Notes under the pieces: generated by a model
The model's database searches: none
Told to the model about the DNA's origin: nothing
The model's input: only the letters and a program-made list of their open reading frames with translations
From: a virus
Reading direction: 5' to 3' (one strand)
IMG/VR virus record: IMGVR_UViG_3300030106_000356
Coordinates: 2,705 to 33,568 of that record
DNA: 30,864 bases
Shown: positions 8,548 through 17,168 of the stretch, piece after piece
Position numbering within the stretch: position 1 is the first letter of the stretch
Layout of the letters: each line of letters opens with the position of its first letter
Program-made: the position numbers and the translations under genes

Positions 8548-11500
8548 ATGGCTATAAATCAAGATGATTTTTTTACATCTCTTGCAGATGATTTAACTCG
8601 TTTAAGCTCTACTCCTGTAGAAGAAACAGAGGAAGAACGTAAAAAACGAGAAGAAAAAGAAAGGCTAGAGTTAATGCAAAAAACTTTGCAACAAGACACC
8701 GAAGCAGTAGAGCCTAAAAAAGAAGAAGAGATTAAAATACCTGCTAGTAAAACTGAAGAAAACTTTTATAATAATTTAAAAAATGACTTAACAGAATTAA
8801 GTGAAGAAGATGTTGATTATACTTCTTTAGATGGTATTAGTACAACAAGACGAATACAGTACGGTGCTGCTCAAGAACCTACTATAGCAGGAAGCACTTA
8901 TAGACTTTTAAAAGCTGGAGTACAGGCTACGTTTTCAGATGAAACATTTAAAGAGTCTGCTCAAAGAATTGAAAAAGATAGACAGGAAAAAATACTAGAA
9001 GAGTTTCCAGAGTTTAGAGGTAAAAAAGAAGACTTAACTGTTCTAAGTGGTCGTATGGGTGTTGCAATTGCTGACCCAGTTACTTTTTTTATTCCTTGGG
9101 TAAAAATTGCTAAAGCAGGAAGACTTGCTCAAGTATCTGCAGGTGCAGCAGTAGCTGGAACAGACGTAGCATTAAGAGAAAAAGCTTTGTATGGTGAAGT
9201 TAGTGCTGGTAATGTAGGGTTAGGAGTTTTACTTGGAGGAGGGAGTACTCAATTAGGTAATGTTATTGCTAGTCGTATAGGTATTAATAAACAAACAGAT
9301 AAACTTGTAACTGTAGATAAAGATGGTAAAGTTATTAGAACTACTTTAAAAAATACAGACCCTGTATTTGTTGGACCACTACCAGAAACAACTCAGAAAG
9401 CTTTACAAGAAGTTAGTGAAGAAGCCTTTACTGTTTCTCAACCTTTTATTACAAGCTTCCAAGATAATCTTAGTACATTAGGAGTTAAGTTTCAGGAACG
9501 AGATTTAATTATTTCTGAAATAAATAGAATTAAGAAAAGAAGAGATACTAAATTATTTCAAGAGTTGAAGGACCCATCTATTAAACCAAGTCTTCCGGGT
9601 TTTACAACTACTAAAACTATCAAAGAACAAAAACTTATTAATGAAATAAGAAGTTTAAATGATTATGAAAAACAACTTATTAAGTTACAAGAAGAAATAA
9701 ATAACATTAACTTAGTTAAACAGCCTGAAAATATAGCAGTAATAGGATTACATTCTTTAAAGAAAGCTTACGATGCTGGACAATTAAAGGGAGAGTTTGG
9801 CGAAAACTTAGCTAGAGCTATGGTACATGAGTTGGTTCGACCTTTGGGAGGGGCTACAGCCGGTGGGTTGGTTGGATTAGCAGTTAGTGAGGGTGAAACA
9901 GATACAGCTTTTTATAGTGGTATGATTGCAGGAGCAGTGTTTGGTAAATTTAGTAAAGGTTTAGAACGGTCTGAATTTAAAGTTTCTGAATCAATTAAAA
10001 ACGCTGTCTTAGAAGAATCTGAAAAAATATTTAAAAGGTCTTTTAGGTCTAAAATAAAACCTTTAATTTCTGGTACACACTCTGCTAAATTACAGGCAGA
10101 AATGCCAGTCTTACAAAAGTTTGGTAAAGATATGTTAGCGACTAGAACTGTATCTGCTGATGTGGGTGATGTTTTAGGAGAATCTGTAGAAGAGTTAACT
10201 TTAAAATCTCAAGACCATTATAGAAAAGCTTTATTTGATATTACTCAAGATTTTGATGACGATACAGTTTTAGCTGCAGGTAGGATAGTACAACAACACA
10301 ACATGCCTACAACTTCTAAACACTCGTTTTTAGAAAAAGGAGATTTAGAAAACTCAGAAGCAGTAACTATTGCTACTAAACTTTTAAGTTTAAATAAATC
10401 TTTTAAAGAGTATGTAAGTAAAACAGGTGTTTTATTTAAAGAAGAAGATGCATATGGAATGACTCAGCTTTTAGATAGAGAAGTGGTTGAGATTATCGGA
10501 AGAAAAGAGGCAGAAGATATCTTAGTAGGAGCTTTTAGAATACAAAATAAAAATCAAAAATTAATTGATGATGAAGTAGAATTGTTAAGTAATGAGGCAC
10601 TGGTAGAAAGGGCACGTTTATATCTTAACAACTCTGATAATGTTCGTAGAAATGAAATAGTAACTGCTCAAGGTCTTGAAGATAATATGTTTAGAATGGT
10701 TAAACAAAATGGTAAAGCCATGAAAGATAACGAAACTATTATTCAATCTGCTAGATTTTTTGACAATGAAAGAGTTTTATTTGACCAAGAAGCAAGAGCT
10801 TATGCTAAAAAATTATTTGTCCAAGACCCTGAGTATACAAACTTAAGATTGTTTGAAAACACTATTCCGGTTACAGAGTTTGCAAGAAGGTTTGGAGCTA
10901 AAGGACAAGGTTTAAAAGATGTAATACAAGATATTAGAGATTACTACTCTAAGTTTGGAGATATAGAAACTAATGCAAGTTTACAAAAATTAATTAAAGA
11001 AGATATAAAAGCTGTTTCTGATACTGTTAATGCAATGTTTAAAGTTCACGGTATGTCTCAACTTGGTTCTTCAAACGAAACATATAGAACTATAGTACTT
11101 GCTCTTCAAACTATACTATCAACAACTAAACTTTTAAAAGTAGCTTTACCTTCATTGGGTGATTTAGTTCAAGTAATGCAAAACGGAAGTTACAAATCAG
11201 CTTACAACTCTTTTAAATTACAAATGAGAGAGCAAGGTTCAAAAGCACTAAAACCTTCATCTGCGTTAGCACTAAGAACTGCACGAGATGAAACAGGAAA
11301 AATATTTAAAGAACCTATATTTGGTAGAAAGTTTAACAATAGAAGATACAACGGAGCTTTAGAGAAAGAACTTAGTGATTTTAGTTTAATGGCTACAACC
11401 GGGACACAAAAATGGTTAGTTAACAAACAACAAAGATTTTTTGAAATAGTTCAATTAGGTAGAATTACAAGATATGCAAGAGAATTTGCTTTTGATGCTG

Positions 11501-12441
11501 GGGCTTTTAGAGCTTTTGATTTAGGGGAAATGGCAGCTAAAGGCAAATTAAAAAGAGCTAGAGTTAGAGAGCTTAGTTCGCTAGGTTTAACCGTAGACAA
11601 CGCTAAGTATCTAGGTAAATTTAAAAATATGGATGAAGCCTATAGTGATAAAATGGGTAAAGTTTTGATTGAAAGAGCTGGTCGTAGGGCTGCTGATCGA
11701 GATGCTTTAATTCCCCAAGTAGGTAATAGAAGATTATTTTCCCAATCTAATAATCCAACCGTTAAATTTTTAGGAAGTTTTTTATCATGGGCACAAGCTA
11801 AAACAACTCAAACAAACTCATTGATTAGAAGAGTTGAAGATGGAGATGCTAAGTTAGCTTTGATGATTTTAGGAAGTATGCCTATATATGCAAGTATAAG
11901 ACAACTCCAAATTGAGATGAATCCTAATAAAGAGTTTAGAGAAGATATGGGTGAACCACTAGCAAGTAAAGAAAACTTTTTAAAATTTTTAGGCGACAGT
12001 GCCATGTTTTCTGGACAACTATTACCTTTTTGGTTAGATAAAATAATAAGTAATTATAAATATAATAAAGATGACAGTATAGAAACATTATATCCAGTTA
12101 TCGGAATGATGCAAGATTTTGTTAGTGCAGGTTATGGTTTTGCTGAAGGTAAGCCTAGGACATCGTTATTAAAACTTTTGGAAACAACTTTTCCCGGAGC
12201 AAAAGAAGTAACTCGGAGAGAGGTGGTTGGTGAAACTTTAGGTTTTGATGCTAGTCTTATGGAATCTGCTAAAGTTGCAGAGAAAGGAATTACTCCAGTA
12301 CCTACATTTTCAAAAGGAGGATTAGTAGGTGAAGAAACTATTGAAGGTCCTGAAGTACCTTTTACACAGGACAATGCTGCTGATAGAATCAACCCCATCA
12401 CAGGATTACCATACAATCAACCTCTTATCAGGTATCAATAA
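8548..12441 (+). CDS. Giant internal/ejection protein (1297 aa)
   Basis: This is the largest protein here, comparable in size to T7 gp16. The N-terminal ~100 residues are highly charged and carry one 13-residue motif twice (FFTSLADDLTRLS at 8-20 and FYNNLKNDLTELS at 73-85). Glycine/alanine-rich hydrophobic patches lie near residues 170-245 and 428-470 (e.g. LGGATAGGLVGLAVSEG). Long charged helices fill the middle. The C-terminal third has a conserved-looking part (LGSFLSWAQAKTTQTNSL, LLPFWLDKII) and ends in a GGLVGEE...PFTQDNAADRINP tail. This resembles large marine podophage internal proteins that enter the host with the genome. I do not see a lytic transglycosylase motif, unlike T7 gp16. 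There is no Shine-Dalgarno in the 9-nt gap before the ATG. The end role is inferred. Confidence 0.65.
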   Translation: MAINQDDFFTSLADDLTRLSSTPVEETEEERKKREEKERLELMQKTLQQDTEAVEPKKEEEIKIPASKTEENFYNNLKNDLTELSEEDVDYTSLDGISTTRRIQYGAAQEPTIAGSTYRLLKAGVQATFSDETFKESAQRIEKDRQEKILEEFPEFRGKKEDLTVLSGRMGVAIADPVTFFIPWVKIAKAGRLAQVSAGAAVAGTDVALREKALYGEVSAGNVGLGVLLGGGSTQLGNVIASRIGINKQTDKLVTVDKDGKVIRTTLKNTDPVFVGPLPETTQKALQEVSEEAFTVSQPFITSFQDNLSTLGVKFQERDLIISEINRIKKRRDTKLFQELKDPSIKPSLPGFTTTKTIKEQKLINEIRSLNDYEKQLIKLQEEINNINLVKQPENIAVIGLHSLKKAYDAGQLKGEFGENLARAMVHELVRPLGGATAGGLVGLAVSEGETDTAFYSGMIAGAVFGKFSKGLERSEFKVSESIKNAVLEESEKIFKRSFRSKIKPLISGTHSAKLQAEMPVLQKFGKDMLATRTVSADVGDVLGESVEELTLKSQDHYRKALFDITQDFDDDTVLAAGRIVQQHNMPTTSKHSFLEKGDLENSEAVTIATKLLSLNKSFKEYVSKTGVLFKEEDAYGMTQLLDREVVEIIGRKEAEDILVGAFRIQNKNQKLIDDEVELLSNEALVERARLYLNNSDNVRRNEIVTAQGLEDNMFRMVKQNGKAMKDNETIIQSARFFDNERVLFDQEARAYAKKLFVQDPEYTNLRLFENTIPVTEFARRFGAKGQGLKDVIQDIRDYYSKFGDIETNASLQKLIKEDIKAVSDTVNAMFKVHGMSQLGSSNETYRTIVLALQTILSTTKLLKVALPSLGDLVQVMQNGSYKSAYNSFKLQMREQGSKALKPSSALALRTARDETGKIFKEPIFGRKFNNRRYNGALEKELSDFSLMATTGTQKWLVNKQQRFFEIVQLGRITRYAREFAFDAGAFRAFDLGEMAAKGKLKRARVRELSSLGLTVDNAKYLGKFKNMDEAYSDKMGKVLIERAGRRAADRDALIPQVGNRRLFSQSNNPTVKFLGSFLSWAQAKTTQTNSLIRRVEDGDAKLALMILGSMPIYASIRQLQIEMNPNKEFREDMGEPLASKENFLKFLGDSAMFSGQLLPFWLDKIISNYKYNKDDSIETLYPVIGMMQDFVSAGYGFAEGKPRTSLLKLLETTFPGAKEVTRREVVGETLGFDASLMESAKVAEKGITPVPTFSKGGLVGEETIEGPEVPFTQDNAADRINPITGLPYNQPLIRYQ

Positions 12442-12442
12442 T

Positions 12443-12892
12443 ATGAATATAGACTTATGTAAAGCAGAAATTAAAAGGCACGAGGGCGAAGTCTTAGAGA
12501 TTTATATGGATAGTTTAGGATATAAGACTCTAGGAGTTGGTCATCTATGTCAACCTAATGACAAAGAATATAATTGGAAAGTCGGCACACCAGTATCTCA
12601 AGAGGTAGTAGATGCTTATTACGAAAGAGATTTTCACAAACACTATTATGAAGCTGTAAATGTTTTTGGAGATGAAAAAGCTTTTAATAACTTACCGGAC
12701 GATATACAACGTGTTTTAGTAAATATGGCTTTTAATCTAGGTGGTACAAGACTTTCAAAGTTTCGTAATATGTTACAAGCTTGTAGAAACCATGACTGGC
12801 AAGAAATGGCTAGACAAATGCAAGATAGTAGGTGGTTTGGTCAAGTAGGTAGACGTAGTATTGAGTTACAACAAGTTGTTCTTTCACAATAA
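12443..12892 (+). CDS. T4-type lysozyme (endolysin, GH24)
   Basis: 149 aa from the ATG at 12443, which lies 1 nt after the previous stop; a longer in-frame reading starting at 12329 would overlap the giant protein. The T4 lysozyme catalytic triad is intact with correct spacing: E14 (RHEGEV), D23 (YMDSLGY) and T29 (KTLGVGHL), equivalent to T4 E11, D20 and T26. The C-terminal DSRWFGQVGRRSIEL matches the SRW...R helix of the family. No signal peptide is present, so it should cleave the MurNAc-GlcNAc bond of peptidoglycan after release through the holin encoded just downstream. Length is normal for the family (T4 lysozyme has 164 aa). The stop overlaps the next ATG. Confidence 0.93.
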   Translation: MNIDLCKAEIKRHEGEVLEIYMDSLGYKTLGVGHLCQPNDKEYNWKVGTPVSQEVVDAYYERDFHKHYYEAVNVFGDEKAFNNLPDDIQRVLVNMAFNLGGTRLSKFRNMLQACRNHDWQEMARQMQDSRWFGQVGRRSIELQQVVLSQ

Positions 12893-13128
12893 TGTTACTT
12901 TACACAGAGAAACAATTAGACAAAGCTTATCGTATAGATTGTAAAGCTCGTACAATTTGTAACGAGCCTTGGATAAAGCGAGAAGACTTTAGACCATTGT
13001 ATGAAGACCTTATAGAGTCTTACATGGTTGCATACAACGAAGATGATATACTTGGTAAAGATGTACCAGAGTATTTATTAGATTCTATAAACAATTTACT
13101 TGAAACAACTTTAACATTGGATAAATAA
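12892..13128 (+). CDS. Small hypothetical protein in lysis cluster
   Basis: 78 aa, soluble and helical, moderately acidic (EKQLDKAYRIDCKARTICNE, LYEDLIESYMVAYNEDD). It is coupled to the lysozyme gene by a TAATG overlap and sits 1 nt upstream of the holin gene, so it is expressed with them. No motif, membrane span or signal peptide. It may be a lysis regulator or simply co-transcribed; nothing in the sequence decides this. Confidence 0.55.
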   Translation: MLLYTEKQLDKAYRIDCKARTICNEPWIKREDFRPLYEDLIESYMVAYNEDDILGKDVPEYLLDSINNLLETTLTLDK

Positions 13129-13129
13129 T

Positions 13130-13561
13130 ATGTTCCCTTTTGAAATTATAACAATGCTAGGTTCTACTTTAATTAGTAGTTTATTAAGTCTATGGTCTCA
13201 ACGTATTAAGGCTAAACAAGACGAGCAAAAAATGTTGCTGCAAAGAGCTGAGTTTCAACAACAAGCTGTCGATGCTGCAAGAAATGTAGACAATGTAGGT
13301 TTTCAATGGACAAGACGTATCATTGCGTTATCATCTATATTTGCTATAATTATATTTCCAAAATTAGTAGCAGTATATTATCCAGATGTAGGTGTAACAG
13401 TAGGATATACTGTGTTTAATCCGGGCTTTTTATTCTTCACAGAGGGTAGAGAAGTATTTGAATGGATAACTTTTCAAGGCTTAGTAATAACACAGTTAGA
13501 TACAAACCTTGTATCAGCAATTATAGGTATGTACTTTGGTGGTAGCCTAGTTAAAAAATAA
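13130..13561 (+). CDS. Holin, 3TM-type (GTA-holin-like)
   Basis: 143 aa. The N-terminus has a hydrophobic segment (MFPFEIITMLGSTLISSLLSLW), then a charged coiled-coil linker (QRIKAKQDEQKMLLQRAEFQ). A second segment follows WTRRIIALSSIFAIIIFPKLVAV, and a third is near the end (LVSAIIGMYFGGSLVKK). This order, with the WTRR...I element, fits the GTA-type 3TM holin family. Such proteins open the inner membrane so that the lysozyme encoded upstream can reach the cell wall. The gene begins 1 nt after its upstream neighbour. Membrane topology is my reading; the family call is from pattern recognition. Confidence 0.72.
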   Translation: MFPFEIITMLGSTLISSLLSLWSQRIKAKQDEQKMLLQRAEFQQQAVDAARNVDNVGFQWTRRIIALSSIFAIIIFPKLVAVYYPDVGVTVGYTVFNPGFLFFTEGREVFEWITFQGLVITQLDTNLVSAIIGMYFGGSLVKK

Positions 13562-13572
13562 AAGGAAGAAAG

Positions 13573-13953
13573 ATGAATAACATGGGTATGGGTGGCTTTA
13601 GTGGAGATATGGATAGAAATGAGGTCGAAATTGATCTTGCAAAATTCATGGCTTTATTACAAGAAAAGTCAGAATTAAAAGATAGGATAAGAGAGTTAGA
13701 AGATGAAAAGAATGATAACCCTTATCAAAAACTTATATTTATTGCACAGGCTGTAGATAGTTGGAGAATAATACCTAGAGCTTTTTTAAGTATTTACATG
13801 TATCTTTTATACTATGTTACGTTTTGGTTTATGGATTTACAAGACCCAACAATGCAACAATCAGGACTTATATCAGTAGTAGTTGGTGCTGGTGCTGCAT
13901 GGTTTGGATTATATACTAACAGTTCGAAAAAACCCGGAGGAGAAAAGAAATGA
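13573..13953 (+). CDS. Second membrane protein of lysis cluster (coiled coil plus two membrane spans)
   Basis: 126 aa, preceded by AAGGAAGAAAG, a good ribosome site. The first 50 residues are soluble, with a coiled coil (LQEKSELKDRIRELEDEKN). Two hydrophobic segments follow, at about 71-90 (RAFLSIYMYLLYYVTFWFM) and 97-116 (SGLISVVVGAGAAWFGLY), with a short lysine-rich tail. The order of cytoplasmic coiled coil then two spans resembles holin partners or antiholins. It directly follows the holin and overlaps the next gene by 4 nt (ATGA). Function is inferred from position and topology only. Confidence 0.6.
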   Translation: MNNMGMGGFSGDMDRNEVEIDLAKFMALLQEKSELKDRIRELEDEKNDNPYQKLIFIAQAVDSWRIIPRAFLSIYMYLLYYVTFWFMDLQDPTMQQSGLISVVVGAGAAWFGLYTNSSKKPGGEKK

Positions 13954-15029
13954 CAATTAAGTCATTAATTAAACATTTATATTTACCAGTAACTGTATTA
14001 GCTTTAATAGGTATTTCTTATAGTCTAAGTGCAGAACCAACAGGAGATTGTACGTCTGGAACGCAGTATTGTGAAGACAATGGTTTAACTACCATTAATA
14101 CAACTGTTACTACAAACACAAATACTAATAATAATACAAACAATAATACTAATACTAATACTAACACGAATAATAATACAAATGTAAACACTTCAACTAA
14201 TAACAATACAAATGTTAATACATCTAATAATACAAATGTAAATACTTCGACATCTTCTAGCACGTCAAATAATAACAATACTAATACAAATGTAAATACT
14301 TCAACTTCTACATCTACATCTACTGTAAATTCTACAGTAAATCAAAATGTAAATAATACAAATAATTCTATTAGTAATAATACCAACACCAATAACAATA
14401 CTAACATAAATCAATCGACCTCGGATTCTACTGTTACTACGGATAATACTAATACTAACAATAACAACACCACGTCTGATAATACTAATAGAAATATTAA
14501 TGAGTCTAACTCTACCCAAACAATTAATCAGAATGTCAAGAGCAAAGCACCTCCTGCTTCTGCTATTGCCCCATCTATAATGTCTTATTCACAAGACTTA
14601 TGTACTGTAGGTCGTTCTGGTGCGTTTCAAGGGCAAGTATTTGGGTTCTCTACAGGAGCAACTGTGACTGACGAGAACTGTGAACGCTTAAAACTTTCCA
14701 AGTATCTCTATGATACCGGTATGAAAGTGGCTTCAGTATCTATACTTTGTCAAGACCCAAGAGTATTTAAAGCTATGGAAATGGCTGGTACTCCTTGCCC
14801 TTACCAAGGTAAAATAGGTAAAGAAGCAACAATGGCATGGGCTGCTAATGCTTCAAGAAGACCTGATGCAAAAGACCAAGAGAAACTTTTTATAAAACAA
14901 TGTACAAACGATAGAAATCCTAACAGAGATAAAATTAATAGAGATGTTGTTGGTGCAGTAAAAGTTATTTATACAAGAAAAACTAAAACCAAAGGTCAAT
15001 GCAGAAAAGAATTTTATGCTACGCAGTAG
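13950..15029 (+). CDS. Secreted Asn/Thr-repeat protein with Cys-containing C-terminal domain
   Basis: 359 aa. A signal peptide is clear: MTIKSLIKH, a hydrophobic core (YLPVTVLALIGISYS), then a likely cleavage at LSA-EP. Residues about 45-195 are almost purely Asn, Thr and Ser, with a recurring NTNVNTS unit and many NTNTN alternations. Residues about 200-359 form a separate domain with six cysteines (DLCTVG, DENCERL, ILCQDP, TPCPYQ, KQCTND, GQCRKE), which fits disulfide formation outside the cytoplasm. No catalytic motif. It overlaps the upstream membrane gene by 4 nt and the next secreted gene by 31 nt, so the two secreted proteins are probably made together. It could be an envelope-modifying, exclusion or virion-surface protein; the sequence does not say which. 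Confidence 0.65.
   Translation: MTIKSLIKHLYLPVTVLALIGISYSLSAEPTGDCTSGTQYCEDNGLTTINTTVTTNTNTNNNTNNNTNTNTNTNNNTNVNTSTNNNTNVNTSNNTNVNTSTSSSTSNNNNTNTNVNTSTSTSTSTVNSTVNQNVNNTNNSISNNTNTNNNTNINQSTSDSTVTTDNTNTNNNNTTSDNTNRNINESNSTQTINQNVKSKAPPASAIAPSIMSYSQDLCTVGRSGAFQGQVFGFSTGATVTDENCERLKLSKYLYDTGMKVASVSILCQDPRVFKAMEMAGTPCPYQGKIGKEATMAWAANASRRPDAKDQEKLFIKQCTNDRNPNRDKINRDVVGAVKVIYTRKTKTKGQCRKEFYATQ
14100..14530 (+). repeat. Degenerate low-complexity repeat (AAT/ACA codons, NTNVNTS units)
   Basis: Within the secreted gene, a short AATACAAATGTAAATACTTC-like unit recurs several times (around 14175, 14208, 14230 and 14285) among AAT-ACT/ACA alternations. The unit is imperfect and in frame throughout. It probably grew by slippage or recombination, and its copy number may vary between related phages. 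Confidence 0.7.
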
Positions 15030-16966
15030 CGTGTCTGTTAAGTTTTAATGTCTTTAGTCAATACATACCTGAAGGCAACCAAGCTTTAATAGATTTAACT
15101 AACGAATCAAACACAACAAACTTAAATGCTGGAGACGACCAGTTATCGTCTGCTTTTAATTTAGATTTTACTTTCACTTTTTATGATAGTCAATTTACAT
15201 CTGCTCGTATGGCTACGAATGGGTGTCTTCACTTTGGGCTAGGTACAGGTAATGTAAACTATAATAATTACTGTGGTGATTATACACCTGACCCACTTCC
15301 ACAATACAACTACACACTTTTTCCTTTCTGGACTGACTTAATTAGAGACAATAACTCTAAAATGTTAGCAAAAAACTTTAATGATAAGACAGTCTTTGGT
15401 TGGTATGATATGCGTGAGTACAATCGTAGTGGCTCTGATAACAGTTTTGAGGTAATACTTTGGACCAACTCTACATTTGATTTTAGATATGGTGCATTAG
15501 ATATTATACAACACGATGTACTGATAGGTCAACAAAAAGATTCAGACACTTATTATCAATATTTGTTTTACGATGAATGTAATACCGGAACAACAAACTC
15601 ATCAAGCTGTGTAAGTGCTAATTGGAACGATTCTACATTTAATACTTTATTAGAAAATGGTGGTTCATTGTATGGTACAAGTGAAACTATTGACTGTAGT
15701 AATCCTCTAAACGATATAAGCTGTGCAGGATACTGGGATGCTTATGATGATTTACAGTGTGACTTAGACCCACAGTATGGTCCTTTCTGCCCCGGATATA
15801 GGCAAGAAATTGATGTTGGTTATTATCAAGAAGAAGAATACTTTGATTATGGATATGAAGAAGAACTATTTGACTATGGTTATGAAGAGTATGACATGTA
15901 TGACACTTTTGAAGAACCAATAATTTTTGAAGAGTATATTTTTGAACAGCAGTATGACACTTTTGAAGAACCTGAACTTATATTTGCCGAAGAAATAATA
16001 TTTGAACAGTTACAACCGTTAGAAGAATTTATAGAACCTCTACCATTTATACGTGAAGAAGAAATCTTTATACCTATTGAAGAGTTAATGATTGAAGAGT
16101 TTGTATTTCAAGAAACATTTATTGAAGAAGTGGAGGAGTGGTTTGAGGAAGAGACAATTGTGGAAGAAGAACTTGCGTATGCAGAGGAACAGGAGGAGGA
16201 ACTTATTGAAGAACTTGTTGAAGAAGAAGACGAAGTTATAGAAGAAGATATAGAAGAAGAACTTGTTGCTGAAGAAAAAGGTTCTAGTTTAACAAAAGAA
16301 AAATCGTTAGCTGTTGTTGCATCTACAATTAAAACAGCAAGAGAAAGTATCTATACGACAACAGGTGGTAACACATCGACTAATTCTAGCTCTAGCTTAT
16401 CTACATCTGGTTCAACATCAGCTAGTTCAACAGGAAGTATTAGTAATTCACCTAGTATATCTGACCAGTTTTCATCTTCAACTGCACAAACAAATCAGTT
16501 GTTAGATATGAGTACAACAGTCACAGCTACAACAACTTCAACAACCTCAGTAGATTCTAGTATGAGTTCTACTACAAGTACAACATTTAGTTCTAATACC
16601 AATACAAGTAATAGTCTTCAAAATCAAATTGATATATCTATTTCTAGTGGTGGAGATACGGATGCTGAACAGTTAGTAGAAAATATTATAGCACAAAACT
16701 TACAAGCTGCACAAGAAGATGTACAGGCTAAACAAGAAGAGACAGGACAGTATGGTTCAGAAAATACTATTATAGCTTACATGGGTTTTGTTCCTAACTT
16801 TAATAACTATAGATTAGTTACAGTACCTGACCAAGATGTATGGTATGAACCTACAATTTTATATGCGGATAATATGCTAACAGATAACATAGAGGGTTTT
16901 TATCAAATGGCAGGACAGAGTTTAAACACTATCACTGAAATAAAAAAATTACAACCACCACTATAA
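14999..16966 (+). CDS. Secreted protein with nidogen-like domain, Glu/Tyr-rich acidic repeats and Ser/Thr-rich stalk
   Basis: 655 aa. The ATG at 14999 lies 31 nt inside the upstream gene, with AAAGG just before it. The signal peptide is MQKRILCYAVACLLSFNVFS-Q. Residues about 40-200 resemble a nidogen (NIDO) domain: FTFTFYDSQF, RMATNGCLHFG, LFPFWTDLI, VFGWYDM, NSFEVILWTNSTFDFRYG. Residues about 275-440 are extremely acidic, with repeated EEPxxFEE and YGYEE units. Residues about 455-560 are a Ser/Thr-rich linker. The C-terminus (MGFVPNF, then YEPTILYADNMLTDNIEGFY) looks like a small domain recurrent in marine phage proteins. Extracellular location is well supported by signal peptide and composition; the role (adhesion, cation binding, exclusion, virion decoration) is open. 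Unusual for a phage. Confidence 0.65.
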   Translation: MQKRILCYAVACLLSFNVFSQYIPEGNQALIDLTNESNTTNLNAGDDQLSSAFNLDFTFTFYDSQFTSARMATNGCLHFGLGTGNVNYNNYCGDYTPDPLPQYNYTLFPFWTDLIRDNNSKMLAKNFNDKTVFGWYDMREYNRSGSDNSFEVILWTNSTFDFRYGALDIIQHDVLIGQQKDSDTYYQYLFYDECNTGTTNSSSCVSANWNDSTFNTLLENGGSLYGTSETIDCSNPLNDISCAGYWDAYDDLQCDLDPQYGPFCPGYRQEIDVGYYQEEEYFDYGYEEELFDYGYEEYDMYDTFEEPIIFEEYIFEQQYDTFEEPELIFAEEIIFEQLQPLEEFIEPLPFIREEEIFIPIEELMIEEFVFQETFIEEVEEWFEEETIVEEELAYAEEQEEELIEELVEEEDEVIEEDIEEELVAEEKGSSLTKEKSLAVVASTIKTARESIYTTTGGNTSTNSSSSLSTSGSTSASSTGSISNSPSISDQFSSSTAQTNQLLDMSTTVTATTTSTTSVDSSMSSTTSTTFSSNTNTSNSLQNQIDISISSGGDTDAEQLVENIIAQNLQAAQEDVQAKQEETGQYGSENTIIAYMGFVPNFNNYRLVTVPDQDVWYEPTILYADNMLTDNIEGFYQMAGQSLNTITEIKKLQPPL

Positions 16967-16967
16967 T

Positions 16968-17168
16968 ATGAAAATACCCCAACAACCAAGTTTATTATTA
17001 AACAAACCGAATGAAGCATCACCTGAAGAGTTTTTACATTGGCAAGAAACTGAACTAAACTGGTGGGCAGATAGACAATTAGCTATAGTAGCTCTTATGT
17101 CTGTTGTACAAGTTGTAGTTTTTGGTTTAATGTTATTAGTTTTTTATGTAAATTCAAAGGCATTCTAA
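16968..17168 (+). CDS. Small single-span membrane protein
   Basis: 66 aa. The N-terminal 38 residues are soluble with a tryptophan-rich helix (EEFLHWQETELNWWADRQ). Residues about 39-62 form one strong membrane span (LAIVALMSVVQVVVFGLMLL), with a short tail. It begins 1 nt after the secreted acidic protein and its TAA overlaps the ATG of the IscU gene (TAATG), so it is translationally coupled to IscU. It may be a lysis accessory or a membrane anchor for a partner; neither is shown. Confidence 0.6.
   Translation: MKIPQQPSLLLNKPNEASPEEFLHWQETELNWWADRQLAIVALMSVVQVVVFGLMLLVFYVNSKAF

Noticed and set aside
14018-14519. Two long open frames on the - strand opposite the Asn/Thr repeat region
   Set aside because: They arise from low-complexity AAT/ACA codons on the + strand and translate to Val/Leu/Phe and Ile/Ser/Arg monotony; no ribosome sites.
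14100-14530. CRISPR-like regular repeats
   Set aside because: The units are short, imperfect, in frame and without unique spacers; they are a protein-coding low-complexity region.
14999-15060. Lipobox in the acidic secreted protein (AVAC at residues 9-12)
   Set aside because: The hydrophobic stretch before the cysteine is too short; an ordinary signal peptide ending near NVFS-Q fits better.
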